Shown here: positions 44,901-58,600 of the stretch, piece after piece
Position numbering within the stretch: position 1 is the first letter of the stretch
How the letters are laid out: every line of letters begins with the position of its first letter
Source: Microdochium bolleyi
Lineage: Eukaryota; Ascomycota; Sordariomycetes; Xylariales; Microdochiaceae
Direction: 5' to 3'
Length of the DNA: 64,000 bases
NCBI GenBank assembly: GCA_001566295.1
Contig: KQ964247.1
Span: forward strand, 3,472,001-3,536,000
Translations under genes and position numbers: made by a program
Notes under the pieces: model-generated
What the model was told of the DNA's origin: nothing
What the model saw: the letters and a program-made list of their open reading frames with translations, nothing else
The model's database searches: none

Positions 44901-47227
44901 ACGAGTCTCCTCCGCCGCCTCGGGCGACGTACGATGGCGTCAGATTGTCCGGTCCCCAATCAGGAGATGCATTGCCTCCTCCGAGGCCAGCAGCCGACAG
45001 TTGCGTTGCCGACCTTGACGAACATTGTAGTCCCGGCGTCCGCGTCCGCCGGGACCGATCCCAAAGGGGCATCAATTAGACCCCCGCATCGTCCTGGCTC
45101 GAAGCTGGCCGTGAGGCACGAGGCACACCACACCCTCGAAAAGCGAGCATCTACAAGCATCAACCCAGAGCAAGGCCAGCACGTACACGATCTAGACCAC
45201 TGCCTCTAGCAATGACCTTGCGCACGCATCCATGTTCCCGCCACTGTTGGTCTTTTTAGCCTCCGAGCATCCGAAGATCGGGCACAATCCAAGGGTCAGG
45301 CAGCCACACCCGAGAGAGTCGTTGCATGAACCATGGGAGATTACCCCGGCCCTCTCTCCCTCCTCTGGCAAGCTCGCTCGCTTCCACACACTATCCTGCC
45401 GGACCTCAGCAACTGCAGCAGCAGCAGCAGCAGCAAATTCCCCACCCTATGCACTCAACTTACACGTGCATCCCACAGGATATTAATGGCAGTGTTCTCT
45501 GCACGCTTTGCTAGGGCTATTGCTTGCCCGCTGAGATAACGCCTCGAATGGCGCAAGACTGCCGTCATAGTGGTGCATGTTTGATCATACAAGGGCCGTT
45601 GTGATTCCAAGCCGGGACTCTGCCGAGGCGAGGCCCGCCCTGGCCAGATAACAGAACAGCTTGGCTGCTGCGTCTCCGGACAGGAAAGCCCCGGGTATCA
45701 AGCGTCCAAGTCTGGGCACGATAAAGCGACTTTCGGCAGCATTCGCGTGTCCTGTTGCTGCGATTTGTTGGTCCTCTCCAATCTGGAGTTACACAAGCTG
45801 GTAGGCACGTTTCTTTCTGGTTCTTGAACGTCACCACCAACTCCCGACTTGGCCCATCGTTGCAGCCGACTAGCCCTTGATACAGACAGGACATGCCTAT
45901 TTTCATCGTGAGACACCCGCAACAGCCCCGGCCGCCCCCCAAAAGCTCCAAAGGGGGCTATTTCTATCCCTCTCCCCTCGGGAACTTGCCTCCTGCCCTC
46001 GGATCGAATTCTCGAACAGTGATGACACAGCAATGTCAAACACCTCGCAAGCTCACTCGTCCATACGTCTATCCAGAAAGGCCGCGCAATAATATATATG
46101 TCCGTGGTGCTAAGATCTTCCGACACAACCGCCCAGCTCATCCGGGAGGCAAGATCGCAAGAGTAGTAGCAGCAGCAGCAGTAGTAGTAGTATCAACCGT
46201 GCTCGTCAAAACCACGACCCTCGCTAGAGTAAGACAGCAGCTAGCTCATGGGCGATCAAGCGGAGGAATGAGATGCTGGCAGGAGCAGCCATGACACCGA
46301 TGCGGTTCGAGAACTCGCACACAAAGTCCAGCTCCAATAGTACTCCTCTCTCCGTCAGGCTGCCTTCTCACTCCTTGTTGTTGTTTGGTCATTGGTCTCG
46401 CTCGCACATTCAGGGAAAACGTTCTTGACCTGATCACCAGCAGGATAGTATTTCCGATCTATGTAGAACCTAGCGGCTTTCCGTCGGTTGAGCTTCTCTT
46501 GTCGTTCACACCGGCCTCCTACACTCACATGGTCTTGCTCAGACAAACACAATCAATCCTCTTTCGTCAGCTCTATTTTCCCTCATCTGTACACTCAATG
46601 TGTTTTTTTGTTCTTCAAAAAGGTCTTCCTCCGCTGCCCAGCAGTCGGGCACGTACATGTATTCCCTACTTGTTCAAAACCCCCATTTGCGTCCCAGTAA
46701 ACTCCAGTATCTCACCCATTTGTGGCGTCCATGACTAGCAGCGCACAACAAACAAACAGAATCCATGCTCTTCTACTCCCCCTCTTTCCGTCCCTCTGAA
46801 AACAACAGCCTAGAGGTATCAAGATAATCCCAGAGAATTATGAAAACACAACAAAGTTTTTTCCAACGCGTGGACAGTAAGGAAACTCAAAATCAAGAAG
46901 CACCGCAACCACATGTACATGTAGAGTGGGGTGTTGTGGTATATATTGCGCCCAAGTTTGACAGGGCCAAAGGTGGGCACAGCAGCAAAAAGAAAAAAGC
47001 AAAACATAAACGACAGTCGGCGCGAAATCATGACGCCGCTCGCAACAGGCAAAGTACAACCGTCGATGCTGGCTCTGCCGCGGTCGATGTCGGTGACAAC
47101 CCCCTGCGGCGTTCCGTGACGATTCGGAATCGTAGACTGCTCTGGAAAACCCGTTCTATACCCAGTGGTCGTTGATTCATAACACATACGAGAATAGGAA
47201 ACGAAGACTGCATGCATTCGCACCGTC
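41955..47227. other. Gene-free 5.3 kb interval
   Basis: No gene is supported. Frames such as 42936-43490 (+), 43777-44556 (-) and 45893-46294 (+) reach 130-260 codons but lack domains, and their composition follows local repeats. CAG- and GTA/GCA-type trinucleotide repeats occur at 45414-45435 and near 46164-46194. The left end should include the promoter of the PHD gene, and the right end the 3' UTR of the Rua1-like gene. Confidence 0.5.
45414..45435. repeat. (CAG)n trinucleotide microsatellite
   Basis: About seven CAG units in tandem. One forward frame reads them as poly-Gln between short open stretches, but no gene model could be built around it. Confidence 0.8.
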
Positions 47228-49244
47228 TCAGATCATGTTCTGCATTCCGTCCAGCGGCTGGTAGGGGCTGCCCGGATGCATATAGTGAGCTTGCAGGAGG
47301 TGCGATGGTATCGTGGGCATCGCAGGGATCGAAGTCGGCAGCATGGCCATCGTGCCGGAAAGGGGCATGTGCACAGGTTCAGTGGGTGTGAGTGGGCTAG
47401 AGTCCGCTTTGGACCTTGTTGGCGTGCCGGAGCTGGCCTCACGGCGACGCTTCGGGCCGTCCTTTGCCTTGGGGTGTGCGTGGCACTGTAGATATGGTTA
47501 GCTAGGTTGTTCGAAGTGACTTGGGAATCGCGACATTGTATCTTACCTTGTAGGCGTGTCTGAACCAAGTAGTGCCCTTCTTCTTGCTGCTCACCAGAGC
47601 TATCCAGTCATTGCAGCTGCCGCAGAGGCCCTCCCAGACATCAGGGTTGCCGTCCATGCGCCGCCTCTCTTGAGGCTCTTGGAAAGGGTGGCCGGTAGCA
47701 GCACTGATGCCGTGGCTGAAGCTCTTGTCATACCAGTAAGCCGAGTTCTTGAGGACGAGCCACCGTCCAGGCTTGCATATACCGCACCAACCCTCACGCT
47801 TGTTGCCGTGTCCCCGGACCCATTTCGGTGTGTACAGGTCGCCTTCGAAACGAAGCTCTTGCTCATGAGGAATCATCTCCGGGTCTTCGGGGTTCATGTC
47901 CTCCGGAGGAGGATCAAGCTGCTCTTCACCAAGGCAGGCGTATAAGTCCGGGGGGTCGGACAGGTCGGCATAGTGGCTGTGTAGAGCATGGGGATCCGCG
48001 TTGCTTTGCAGCATTCTGAACAGGCCGTGGGAGGACAGCATCGGAGCAGGGGTGTCGAAGTGTTGAAGTGCCTCGGCGTTGAAGGACTGAGGCGGTAGTT
48101 GGGACGGCAGCTGAGACGGCAAGATCATGCTGTTGCGGAAAGAAGAAGGCGGACCGTTCGATGTGAGGCAAGGGTGGTTATGTTGAACTGCTTGTAGGTT
48201 GTTGTAGCTGAGCGGCAGCGGGTGGCTTGAAATGGTCGGAGACTGGTGGTTTGAGGCCATTCGGTTGCCGAACATGTCGTGGGTCTGGTTGTACACGAAT
48301 GGCGTTGGACGGCGGCTTGCATTCGCATTCGTTCCATAGTTGCCTGTAGACCATCTCTTGTTCCTTGCGGCGCTGTCCAGGTTGTACGGTGCAGATCGCA
48401 CACAGGGTCGCGGCGACGGAGAAGTTGCTCGGCCGCGGCTGTGGGTGCGGACGAGATCGGTGCGGCCATACGGAGTCATGCGAGGAGACGCCACTGGAGA
48501 GAGCTGTGAGGACGACATAAGAGAGTTTCTGTTGGACAGCGGCGGGTAGTCAGACGCGAGCGAGGGGGTGGCCTCAGACATGGCTGCAGAAAAGTCGTCG
48601 TAGGAAGTGATCTCGGACATGGCACCAGTCGTGAAAGAGGACCCGGACATGCGTCGAGGCTTCGTAGCGGACTCGTACGGGTTCGAGATCTGGTCCGGGT
48701 GGCTGTTGTCATATCTGAGATCGAGGATGGGGATCGCCTCATCGGTTGTGTAGGCTTGCCCGATGTTGAGATCGTTATCGAAACTGTGCATCTCCATGCT
48801 GTCCTCGCAAGGCTTCATCAACCAGTGGTTGTGGTCATACGAGGTCGTCATCGAATACAGATCTTGGTGCATCGAGGTCGGCCTCGACATGGTGTCACTC
48901 GGGGTTTGAGCGTGCAAAGCTGAGGGCGAGTCCCATGATGGAATTGAGCTGTACAGCTCGCCCTCACAGAAAGAGAAGCCATCGTGTATGGTGGAGGACG
49001 AGTGCTGCGCGTGAGATATGGGAGTTGTCCAGGATGTGGAGTGAGCAGAAAGAGGCTCCTCGAGGGTGCCTTCTCCTCCGTTCATCACAATCATAGGCGG
49101 CGGCTGCACGGGCGTGCTACGTGATAGATCACTGGCAAGATCCAGCTTGAGCGGACGTGTTTGAGGCCTGGCTTGTTGTGAGCAATGGTCCATCTGCTTT
49201 TGTTCTCAGAAGAGGACTTACGTGTGAACCTCGACGGCAGCCAT
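47228..49244 (-). CDS. Rua1-like transcriptional regulator (Rua1 C-terminal domain)
   Basis: Exons on the minus strand are 49244-49222, 49167-47547 and 47485-47228, with introns of 54 and 61 nt (the latter with a GCTAAC branch site), giving 633 residues. The first 390 residues are Ser/Pro/Thr-rich and disordered. The conserved C-terminal domain starts near LRFEGDLYTPKWVRGHGNKR. It carries CGICKPGRWLVLKNSAYWYD, SFSHGISAATGHPFQEP, RRMDGNPDVWEGLCGSCNDW and FRHAYKCHAH. The paired CGIC/CGSC and His residues indicate a zinc-binding fold. Rua1 of Ustilago activates ustilagic acid (glycolipid) genes. Ascomycete members are widespread and mostly uncharacterised, so the target genes here are unknown. 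The start MAAVEVHT requires the 54-nt first intron; an ATG at 49193 inside that intron is an alternative. The gene sits alone between two long gene-free intervals. Confidence 0.87.
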
Positions 49245-52200
49245 GGTTGGCGACTCTGGATGTAGTAGATGTGCGTATCGTGAGTGACAGTTTCACACAA
49301 AGGGTGGTCTGCTGGAAGATCGAGTTCCTGATATTTGCTGCTGTCGAGCCCGGGCGCAGTATGTGGCGTTGCAAAAGAGGGGATGCCGAGGAGCCGGCAG
49401 TAGATGGTTGTTGAGAGTTGGAAAGAGTGAATAGTGGTCGACCAGGTCGATGAGAGAGCAGTGGGAAGTCTTAAGCCTAAGTGGGTGATGGACCGAGGCC
49501 GAAGAGCCTGCTCTCGGAGGTTAAGTCAAGACTAGTAGGTATAATGAGGGTGTATTAAGAACAGGCCAGAAGGAGTGACTGGTAGATGGCTAAACAAACG
49601 AGGAGGAGAAAATGAGAGCCGGACGAGTCTTGGGGAAGTGGTCAACCAGCCGAGAAGAGCAGCAAGAAGGCATTGATAGAAGAGGGGCGGCAGTTGGTGG
49701 GCAGTGATATAGGTCGGAGCCGCGTGGAGGGCCGTCGAGGCATCATCCCGGGGTGGTGGCATCGAGCCAGAGCAGGCCAGGCTCGGGGCGCCGGTACGGA
49801 GCCAGGCCGGTGCCTCTGATACAACACGCCCACCCCCCGTGCGCCCAGAATAGGCACGCCTCGTGTGAAGCCCATGCTGTGCGGGCGAGCTCACCAGCAG
49901 CGCTCAGACGGCCACGACGGAGAACCTTGGAAGAAGGGGGGGGGGGGTGTCGAGGCACGGCTGGCGCATGCAGGGTGCCGGGATGGCCCCGGTATGCGGA
50001 CGCCTGCCCAGATGGGGCCCGAGGGGGCTGCTGCGTCGGTGATGTGCGTGACGGGGTTGCGACCCCATTGTTCAGGGCCAGCAGTGGGGCCCAGCTGACA
50101 GCACGCGTGCCCGCTTTTGTTGTTGTCGCTGTCTGTGCCTGGCTGGGTACGCACCACAAGCGTGCACGCACATGCAAAAGTACGCATCCGTCGTGCTCCG
50201 TACCTACTGGTCATGATATTGTGCCGACTGCCATGCGCGCCGTCTGCGTTATCGTCCGATGGATGATTTGTGCGCTGCCCCAGGCCTCGAGCCAAGGTAC
50301 GAGCTCCGTCTGTGAAGCTCCTCTCGCCCCGCAAAGTACCGACGGGCCCGTCATTGAGGCCGGCAGTAGCCATCAGGACTAGGATCTGGAATCATCGACG
50401 TTGCGCGTCCACCAGCCTGGCCTTGCTTTCCCCGTGGCTAGCAACTCCTGGCAGCCTGGAAACTGACATTCACCGGCATTCCGCATGTGCCCAGCCAACT
50501 CCTGCAGCTTTCTGACGTCTTGCCATCTGATCGACCGGGCTGTCGTGTGCTGAGCCTCGACAGGTCCGTTGCAGAATGTCATGACCCTGCACACTCGACG
50601 CATCGAGCGACTTGAGACACGTTCGACACGCCATGTCGCCAGCAATGCCCACATGGGGCAATCTGCCAGGCACAGCCTCATAATCCGTCTCCTGTTTCCA
50701 ATGCAGAGGTGTCCCTCGCGGTGCGTGCCTGTTGTGTCGAGAACAACTTCGATATAAACCTGCGCTCCGTGACATTTAGGCACTTCGGGATGCTCGGGGC
50801 GGGCTCTTGACACCGCCTCTGCCTGGCTGGAGCTGGCAAGAGGTTGAGGTGACAATTTGGACCGACCCTGGTCAACAGTCAACGGTCACGATGTCACGAT
50901 TGTCTCCTGCGGGCTGTTCTTTCGTCGATGCTGCGTTCTCCGGAAAGCCGAGTGCAGATATGCATCGGCACGACGTGTGAATTCGTGCGCTGCTTGCAGG
51001 GCGCCTGCGGGATCTAGACCCGGACACCTTGTGCGGTTCGCCATCAGTGATGATCGCGGGTGGCGTTTTGTCAACATCGATGGTCCCGCGCGCAACAGAC
51101 AAGAGCCTCGCTCTGTGGAAATCCTGAGGTGACGGTTACGGGCGCCAGCTCGGTAATCTTGATCCATCGACGGCACTTGTCGGAGCGTTCCATCGGAGGG
51201 GGGTCGCCCATCTCCACTCGAGAAGACACGGGGCTGATGGTGTTGGAGGCCGGTGCAGTAAGGGGCCCGAGGTGACATTGTACTACTAATCGAGGGTGGA
51301 GAAGGTCGAATGAGCCGGCGGTGAAGTTTGTCGTCCGCGATGGCAATGGCTCGACTGGCTGTGAGCGATCACGGGCGGGATGACTTGAAGTGCTGCCGCG
51401 CATGCAGACCAGACGTCTGGAGTAGAGACGCCCAGACATTTGTTGATTGCAACCTTGGGCGTGCAGCATGAGGCAGGCGCATGCGGCTAGGGAAGCATCT
51501 GGAGGAAGGTGCAGCCCGTCTTTCCCAATCAGGGCAGCAGGCACGCTATGTGGGAGTAGCGCGTTTGAGGTAAAAATGTGGAGGCGGCGACGGCGGGGCA
51601 GTGGTTGGCCTGATTGGCAGTCAGGATGCGGCCCTCCCGTGTCAGATCTGTGTCAGAGCAGGGCTGCCCTGCGCCTCTCGAGCGTGGGGTCAGCTCTTGG
51701 CCAGGTCCTCAACGCCCGCGATTGGCTGCCGACGCCAGCCTTGGAGTCTCGAGCAACTTTGAACCTTCTTTTCCTGACGGCATCTCCACAACCTCACGCC
51801 ATGACAGCCAGACGTGAAGCCCCGTCTCCCACGATGCGCTTCACTCCTTCGTCTTGGCTGTTTGGCCGCTTCCTGTCGTCCCGACGACCGCACGGAATGC
51901 ACTCTCCCGTTATTCCAAAACACGCCATCGGCCCAGCCCCCGTCATCTGTTCTCTCGTTCTCTCGACCGTGTCTGTCCGAGCTGAGATGGAAGACAAGCT
52001 GGCCCAGCTGCGTATTCATTGCGTACATTCAACGCTTCGTCTTTGTACGGCTAGTCTATCCTGGACTCCATAACTGCAGGCACCGGCCATTGGACAACTC
52101 GGCGGCCACCTTCCTGGATTAGCCATGACTGCCCGCGCCTTGCCACCAGACGTTCATCTGGCGCGGCCCGGCGGAAGATAGATGAAGAGGCCACCAGGAA

Positions 52201-54932
52201 ACATACACTCCGCCACTCCTATAGCGGCCGCTCATATGGGTGCGACTGCCCACTGGCATTGTCTTTGACAATGAACCCAGCAGGACATCAGATTAATACC
52301 AGTGTTAACCCCAACGGCTCCAGCTGATCGCCAGCTTCCACGGAGCAGGCAGCTGAATCTGAGCAATCGACAAGCCGACACGCGATGCACCGCTGCTGCC
52401 TGCGTGTGGTCTTCGGGGGGTTGACGATGCATTTGGGCCAACGGACACACATCGCCAGGCACAACATGACATCCCTCGCAGCCGTGGACCACCCAAGAGT
52501 CTGCGTGCCCGACTGCCGCCACCCATCCGCGCGGGCTCGCAGGAGAATTGCAACACAGTGGTCGTTGTACTACTTACTGCGTAGATCCATCCCGATCTGC
52601 TCGAGCGGTGGCTCGATGCACCAACAGGCCAGCTCTGCCTGGCACGTTCGCCGCCCCGACGTCGATGCCGTTCGACTAGAAGCGCGCTAGAACTGTGCTA
52701 GAAGACCTCGGACCATTCACCAGAGATCCTCACCTGTTTTGGAGGCCGAGATTCAGGACCGGACTTCTCCCAGGACGCACGGATGAAGCAAAGACCACAG
52801 GACGGTGGGACTTGAATTGCCCGCGGGCTATATTTGGCTTCTGCGCTGGCAGCGATGGCACATCGTCATCGTCATTTTGTCCCGCGCGCCGGCCTCAGCT
52901 TGGTGGGTCCAGCCAGACGCGCGAGGCTGCTGGTGCTGTGACGGTTCCTGAGCTGGCCTCGTCAACCCCTGGCCTGCCCCCGAGCCTTTTTCCCGCCAAG
53001 CCTGCAGCCCACGCCCAGTCGCATTAAAGACACGGCTCGTCTGGGAGATTATGCAGCCGCGTGCCCCGCCCGTCCACAACGCTAGGTGAGGCCACCTGAT
53101 GTCCACAACGACTGTATCAGCGCACTAGAAGAGCGCTTGCTTGTTTTCTAGAACACGAACCACAGATAATGAGATGATGCCAGCTCCAGGGCCGCCGTTT
53201 GAGGTAGGCGGACTGGTGATCCCCTGGCAAACGTCCGGCGTGTCCGGTGCTGTCGATGACGATGTTGTCGCTCTATCTCAGTAAGTGGCAGAGATGAAGG
53301 AACAAGACCCATTTCAATTCCGGTACGTATTCAAGACTCATAGAAGACGGCTCGCCGTGGGCCTGAACGCCACGGCCTGACACCTGATACTTATCTATGG
53401 CAACAGCAGCCACCATCGCCATGTGAAGTGCGAGTTGGGAATGCTGGAATGGGCTCGCAGTGAATCTCCCGACGGGCGAACGAGCGACCAATCTGCAACA
53501 GGTTACGGAAACGACGCGATGCAGTGGCCGGATAAGTTGCATGTTCTGTTGAACCCACACCACCTCCGAGGCGACCGAAGTGAACCTGGTGCGTGGCCCG
53601 TGAGCGGTTCATCCTGAGCATTACCGGATCACTTATGAAGATCACAACGTTGTGGACGTCGTGTGAGGAACCGTGGTTCAGCCGTTGGGACCCCTTGTGG
53701 TGCATCGCCGGACCCTTTTCGCCAGATCCGCAGGCCCCCACCAAGCCCTACGCAGGACGTCCGAACGGAGCGATCTTCTCAAAGGAGACCTTTGGCCGCC
53801 TATATCATGCAGTCTACTATGGCTATGATGTGTTCGTCACGGGTCGACACCCTGACCTTGTCTCCTCTTTGACTTTTCTCGCAGACCGAGCCACTGGCCG
53901 TGGGCTTACGAATCTTGGGAAGTTAATATATCGCTTGCAAGGTAGTCTCGGGATTTTTGCACGGCTGTCCTGGGCTCGACAGAATGTTCAACCACTCTTT
54001 CAATCCGTCCCGCTGTTGCGTTTCCAAGAGTGTTTCGAGCGCAACAGCCTCTAGTTTTCCTGCTGCCTCTTCTCCAACTTAAGGCCGCCTTTGCCTGAAC
54101 CAGACTGCTTAACGCCAGTCGTGAACATGATGGACAGAAACCAAAAATGCTGCCATAACCCTCCCCATGCATGCTTGGCAAGGATGCCGGTACCGGTTGA
54201 CCACAAACCTGGTGACGTTCCCGCAACTGCGACGCTGGTTCCGCCTTTGGCTTCTCGCGAGCGGCCCCGAACCCTCGCTTTTGACATTCTCGCATCCGCT
54301 AAGGCCATACTGACCCGCAAGCATATCCCTCCTCGCGCATGCCGCCGTGGCCCGCACGCAGTACTGCGTGGTCCAGAGAACAGCTGGCCGATGGGGGCCT
54401 GGTCTGGCATGGGTCACCTTGCCTTACACGTGAAGTGTCTGTCTTTGTGGCGCTGCTCTTGAGCTTCCCCCCACCCCACACATACACGCGCAAGAAACAT
54501 GCCACGCCACGCGTTCTGAGATTCATGCGTCGGTTTCTTGTTGCTCGATTGTGGGAGAGTCGAAAAGCCTATTGCATGTATGAAAAATACGACGAAAGGC
54601 CAGTCATCGAATCCGATCACGGGCGATGTCCAAAATGGCTGTGTGGCTGAGGACTAGGATACCCTCGTCCAGCTCCTTGCATTGTCGTTGGGCAAGGGTG
54701 GGCAAGACGTGCAACGCGGTGCCTCCCGGAGGTGTTTTCCACGCCTTCGGCAGCACAACCTACCTTTACCAAAAAGTTTGTCGAGAGCCTCGCGGCCAAG
54801 ACCGTGTTCCTTCGGTTTTGAACACCATACTGATAGCCAGATACCAGACCGGGGTAGCAGTAGCAGGAGTGCAAACTGGCGCATGCAAGTACAAACATCC
54901 AGACATCAACAAGATATCGAACTGACATCTTG

Positions 54933-54948
54933 CCCCCCCCCCCCCCCC
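54933..54948. repeat. Poly-C run of 16
   Basis: An uninterrupted run of 16 C on the plus strand in gene-free DNA. Such runs are prone to length error in sequencing and to slippage. Confidence 0.85.
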
Positions 54949-55244
54949 AAGCCGAGACAGCCCACGATGCCATGTCACATTCCCTCCCTCCCGGATCCGT
55001 CCTCCCGTCCTCTCCATCCCAGCACAACCGGCCATGGCGCGGGGAAAGCCTGCAGGTATGTTAGCTTGTCGCCGTCAGGAACCCAGATTGGGGCTGGCCG
55101 GGCCTGCAAGCAGACGCAAAAAGTGCCTGCATAAGTACTGCAGCGGCGCTGTCTTTGCCTTTTAGTGTCTGTCCTCTTTTGGGTTCGTCGCCGTTGCGAT
55201 CCTTGCCCCCGCTCTCTTGACCTGCTCGCCCTGGCCGGTAGTGT

Positions 55245-55315
55245 CGGGCGGGAGGAGGGTGGTGGGAGGGAGCGAGGGAGGGAAGGAGGGAAGGAGGGGA
55301 GGTGGAGGAGGAGGA
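55245..55315 (+). repeat. G-rich purine tract with many GGG runs
   Basis: About 70 bases almost entirely of G and A contain more than four GGG runs with short spacers, so the plus strand could fold into a G-quadruplex. The stretch also resembles a GGGA/GGA-type minisatellite. Confidence 0.7.
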
Positions 55316-55659
55316 GTTACTGCTTTGGGTTGTCGCATGAATGTCGTTGACAGGGGTGCGTTGTTGGGTGCGTGCAGGCGGATGGGCTCTCCCAGACCAA
55401 GACACCCCCGGTCTCTCTCTGCAAATGGGAGGCGGCGGCGCCCTCCGCGGGCAACGCGACTTACACGTGAAGATGACCAAGTCAGTACTTTAGCCCTCTG
55501 ACGGGGTTCCCACAAACTGGACGAGCAGCTCGCTTGCCAACCCGGGTGAGAAAGGCTCGGCGTAATTATTTAATGTGTGTCTGTAAGTTTTTGGCTTGTG
55601 AACGATATTGGTCCCACCTCTTCTGTTCGCAGAGACTCTGGGATGATCATCACATGATA

Positions 55660-55683
55660 AGAGAGAGAGAGAGAAAGAGAGAG
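55660..55683. repeat. (GA)n microsatellite
   Basis: About ten GA units with one interruption, in gene-free DNA. Confidence 0.75.
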
Positions 55684-58600
55684 GCCGGAGGCCAGGGTTG
55701 TCCCTCTCCCTCTCGACACGAGGCCAGACGCGCATTTGTCTTGCCCATCACCAAGGAAGCAATGCCGGGGGCGCAGCAACCGCTTCAGGAACAAGGCAGC
55801 CAGCCCACAGATCTACGCGACTCCATCTTTGAACCTGGCCCTTGCCCTACCCCCCCTGCATTGTCATGACCGGATACTTGTTATCTTTATTTATTTTTGC
55901 GAGGGTCGATACTATTGTTTATTGCCCATGAAGGCGGCGCGTTTTTCCTCACCAGCTGAACCTCCCTCGCTCCGTGGCGGCGACCACTCTGTGCTGTAAG
56001 GTATATCTATGTTGGAGAAAACTCCCCCGGTCCGCGCAAGTATGCAAAAAGACCTTGCGGGACAGCGGACGGCAGACAGTCTAGCCCGTTTCCGGGATGT
56101 AACGCCGGCCGGCCGGGGATCGCGCTGCCTCCCGGGCGGCTGATCTGATGGGGAGGGGGTGGAAAATGCCTGCTTCCTCAAGTCTTCTCTGGGTGCGTGC
56201 GCATGCGTAGACCTATCCAGCTACACTCCGGGTGTGTCTGTTTCCTTCGGGACATGCATGTGCTGTTGGAGATATGTTCGGAAGGGGGAGCTGGTGATGG
56301 ATGGTGGTGAGCTGAGGTACGGTCTAGGTAGGTATGTCGCCGGGAAACAGTCTGGTGAGTGTTCCTCGTGAATAACTCAGGAGGATATAGAGAGCCATGA
56401 CTCGGACCCTCCGCTGTATGCCTCGTTCTCCTCGCCCTCCTCCAAGTCGGTGACGTACTTTGTTTAGACGCGCCAGTTTGTGGGTTTCTTGTATCGAGTC
56501 GACTCCACATGTGTGACACGTACTGCCGACGACCTGGGTGGGTTTTTTTCCCCGAAACCCCTTGTCTATCCTTCCTTTACGGCCATATTCGTTGGCAGTG
56601 GGGGATCAGTTTTGAAAAAGGTGGTGACATATGCACACCCCCTCTGGCTGCCGAGTGCTCACCTGGATTGTGCACGCTTCAGATGTGAATGCAGTAGGTG
56701 GGTTCCGGTGCCGAGGTGCGTGCGGGAGAGGGAGCTCGTGACACACGTTCACGCGGTTCCGTGTTGGAGAGGAGCCGCCGCATGTGGCATGCTAGAGTCA
56801 TGTAGTCGATGGGGATGATGGTCCATGTGTGATCTTGAGGCTGCATAGGATGTGGCGAGAGGGCACTTCTTGGTTTGTGGGACGCCTGTCAGTATGGTCA
56901 TGTGTCTGGCCATCCTTGTGATCTAGCACCTTGTTGTTGGTGTTGAAACTGGTCCAGGCTCTCTGTGTTAGTGATATGACCTCAGGTACACGCGACCGTC
57001 TCTGCAGCACGGAGATCTAGCTACTTGAGTGATAGGTTGGTTCTTGTGGGGGCCAAAAGCCACAGCACGGCGCGGTGATACCTTGATGTTGATGTGAAGG
57101 ACATGGGAACTAAAACCATTAACAGTCACTGTTTCGAAGCCTCGCAATGAAAGCTCACTGACAACTGTCACTTTGCTGGGAAGGACCGGTGACAATGAGC
57201 CACAAGTGCTCACGGGGCGAGCAGGCAGGAAGATGATTTCTCCCAGTGAAAAGTATCCGAGAAGAAACACGCGTCTTCCCCCGGGGGGTCTTTGTCTGCC
57301 AGACGTGTAGGTGAGTGTTCTTTAAGTTTCTGAAAGACACAAGATAGTTCACGCCTCTGTTTTCGAAGGCGAAGGGGGTTCCACACTTCTGCTTGCCTGC
57401 CGTCCTGCGTCGTATCACCAGGGGTGGGAGTTTCTGGTCGAGTGTTAAGCTTTTCTCGGCGCAAGGCTGATGAAGATGATGCTGATGAGACAGGGCTAGC
57501 AGAGAGGAAGAAACGAGAGCCCGGTATTACTAGGTACTCGCTACAAGAGATAGAGACCGGGCTGTGCATTATAGGTTACGTGCCCTTACGCGGAAGGCTG
57601 CCCCGGGGAAGTAAAGCCGGGAAGCCCGTGTTCGCTATCGGGAGACGTCCGATGTTTCGACCGTTTCTTGAGTTATGCATATGTCGTCCGTGGTGAAAAG
57701 ATGGTGTGCAGAACTAGTTTGCGGGATGCAACGACGATTTACTGCCGGGCTTGGGAAACACAAGGAGGATCTGGGCCGTGGCTCAGCTTACATCGAAGGC
57801 ACAAGATTCTCAGTGTATCGGGCTCGTGGAAAATCGACTCTCTATGCTGCACGCAAATGAACTTTTCTTTCTGTTCCTTCGAAAAGGGCAAAAACTCTAC
57901 CGAGCCAGGAAGTTGCTTCGCGACGTTCTGGCGATCCCCTTTTTCGGCCTCCGGAGAACTGCAACCGTACGATCGCCAGCACCAGTGACGACGCGAAACG
58001 CGTGTTTCTCCAGCCGGAGCGGGGAGTGGGGGTACTCTGTGCCATTAACGACGACCACGTAATATCAAGGGACCGCAATGGAACAACATGGTTTTGGTTC
58101 GCTGGTGTTGGTCGTGTCTGAAGCATTTCGAAACACCTCGGTCGTGAAGCACGGGGCAGTTGGCGGTCGAACCCCCCCCCCCCGGGTGAGAGATCGTTAC
58201 TTGGCCCAAGCACGATAGCACACTGGTTTCTACCACTCCTTCTCGAACGCCAACCACCTTGTTGTCGGAACGAGAAGTTGGCAGTCGAGTTGCGGCGGTT
58301 CGTGAGAGGTAGAGAAACAGGTAGCATGGGATGGGGATGTTCGCCTCTTGGCAGCCAGGGAGCCTTCTCTATATCACCTCTCTCTGTTCTTGTGAGCGAA
58401 TGTTTTACCAGGTTTAGGTTGGATTCGATTTACTCTATTGAGTGTGTTTGTTGTTTCGTGCCTGATGCGTAAAGAGATTTTTACTTCAGAAGGCACAGAT
58501 GAGAATATAATCCTGGAAAATTGATGTTGGCAGTGTATATGGTCCGGTTACGGATGCCTGGAAACTTACTCTTTGCATAGGATAAGAAGAGAGATCGCCG

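Noticed and set aside
45893..46294. Plus-strand frame with a hydrophobic Ala/Val stretch resembling a membrane helix
   Set aside because: The hydrophobic stretch is produced by a trinucleotide repeat read in one frame, and the rest has no protein character.
51447..52073. Plus-strand frame of 208 codons in the 9.65 kb interval
   Set aside because: The composition is rich in Arg, Ser and Cys without pattern, overlapping frames are also open, and no homology is recognised.
53423..54054. Possible multi-exon plus-strand gene (frames at 53423-53617 and 53593-54054)
   Set aside because: The peptide composition is acceptable, but no splice sites join the frames convincingly and no family signature is visible.
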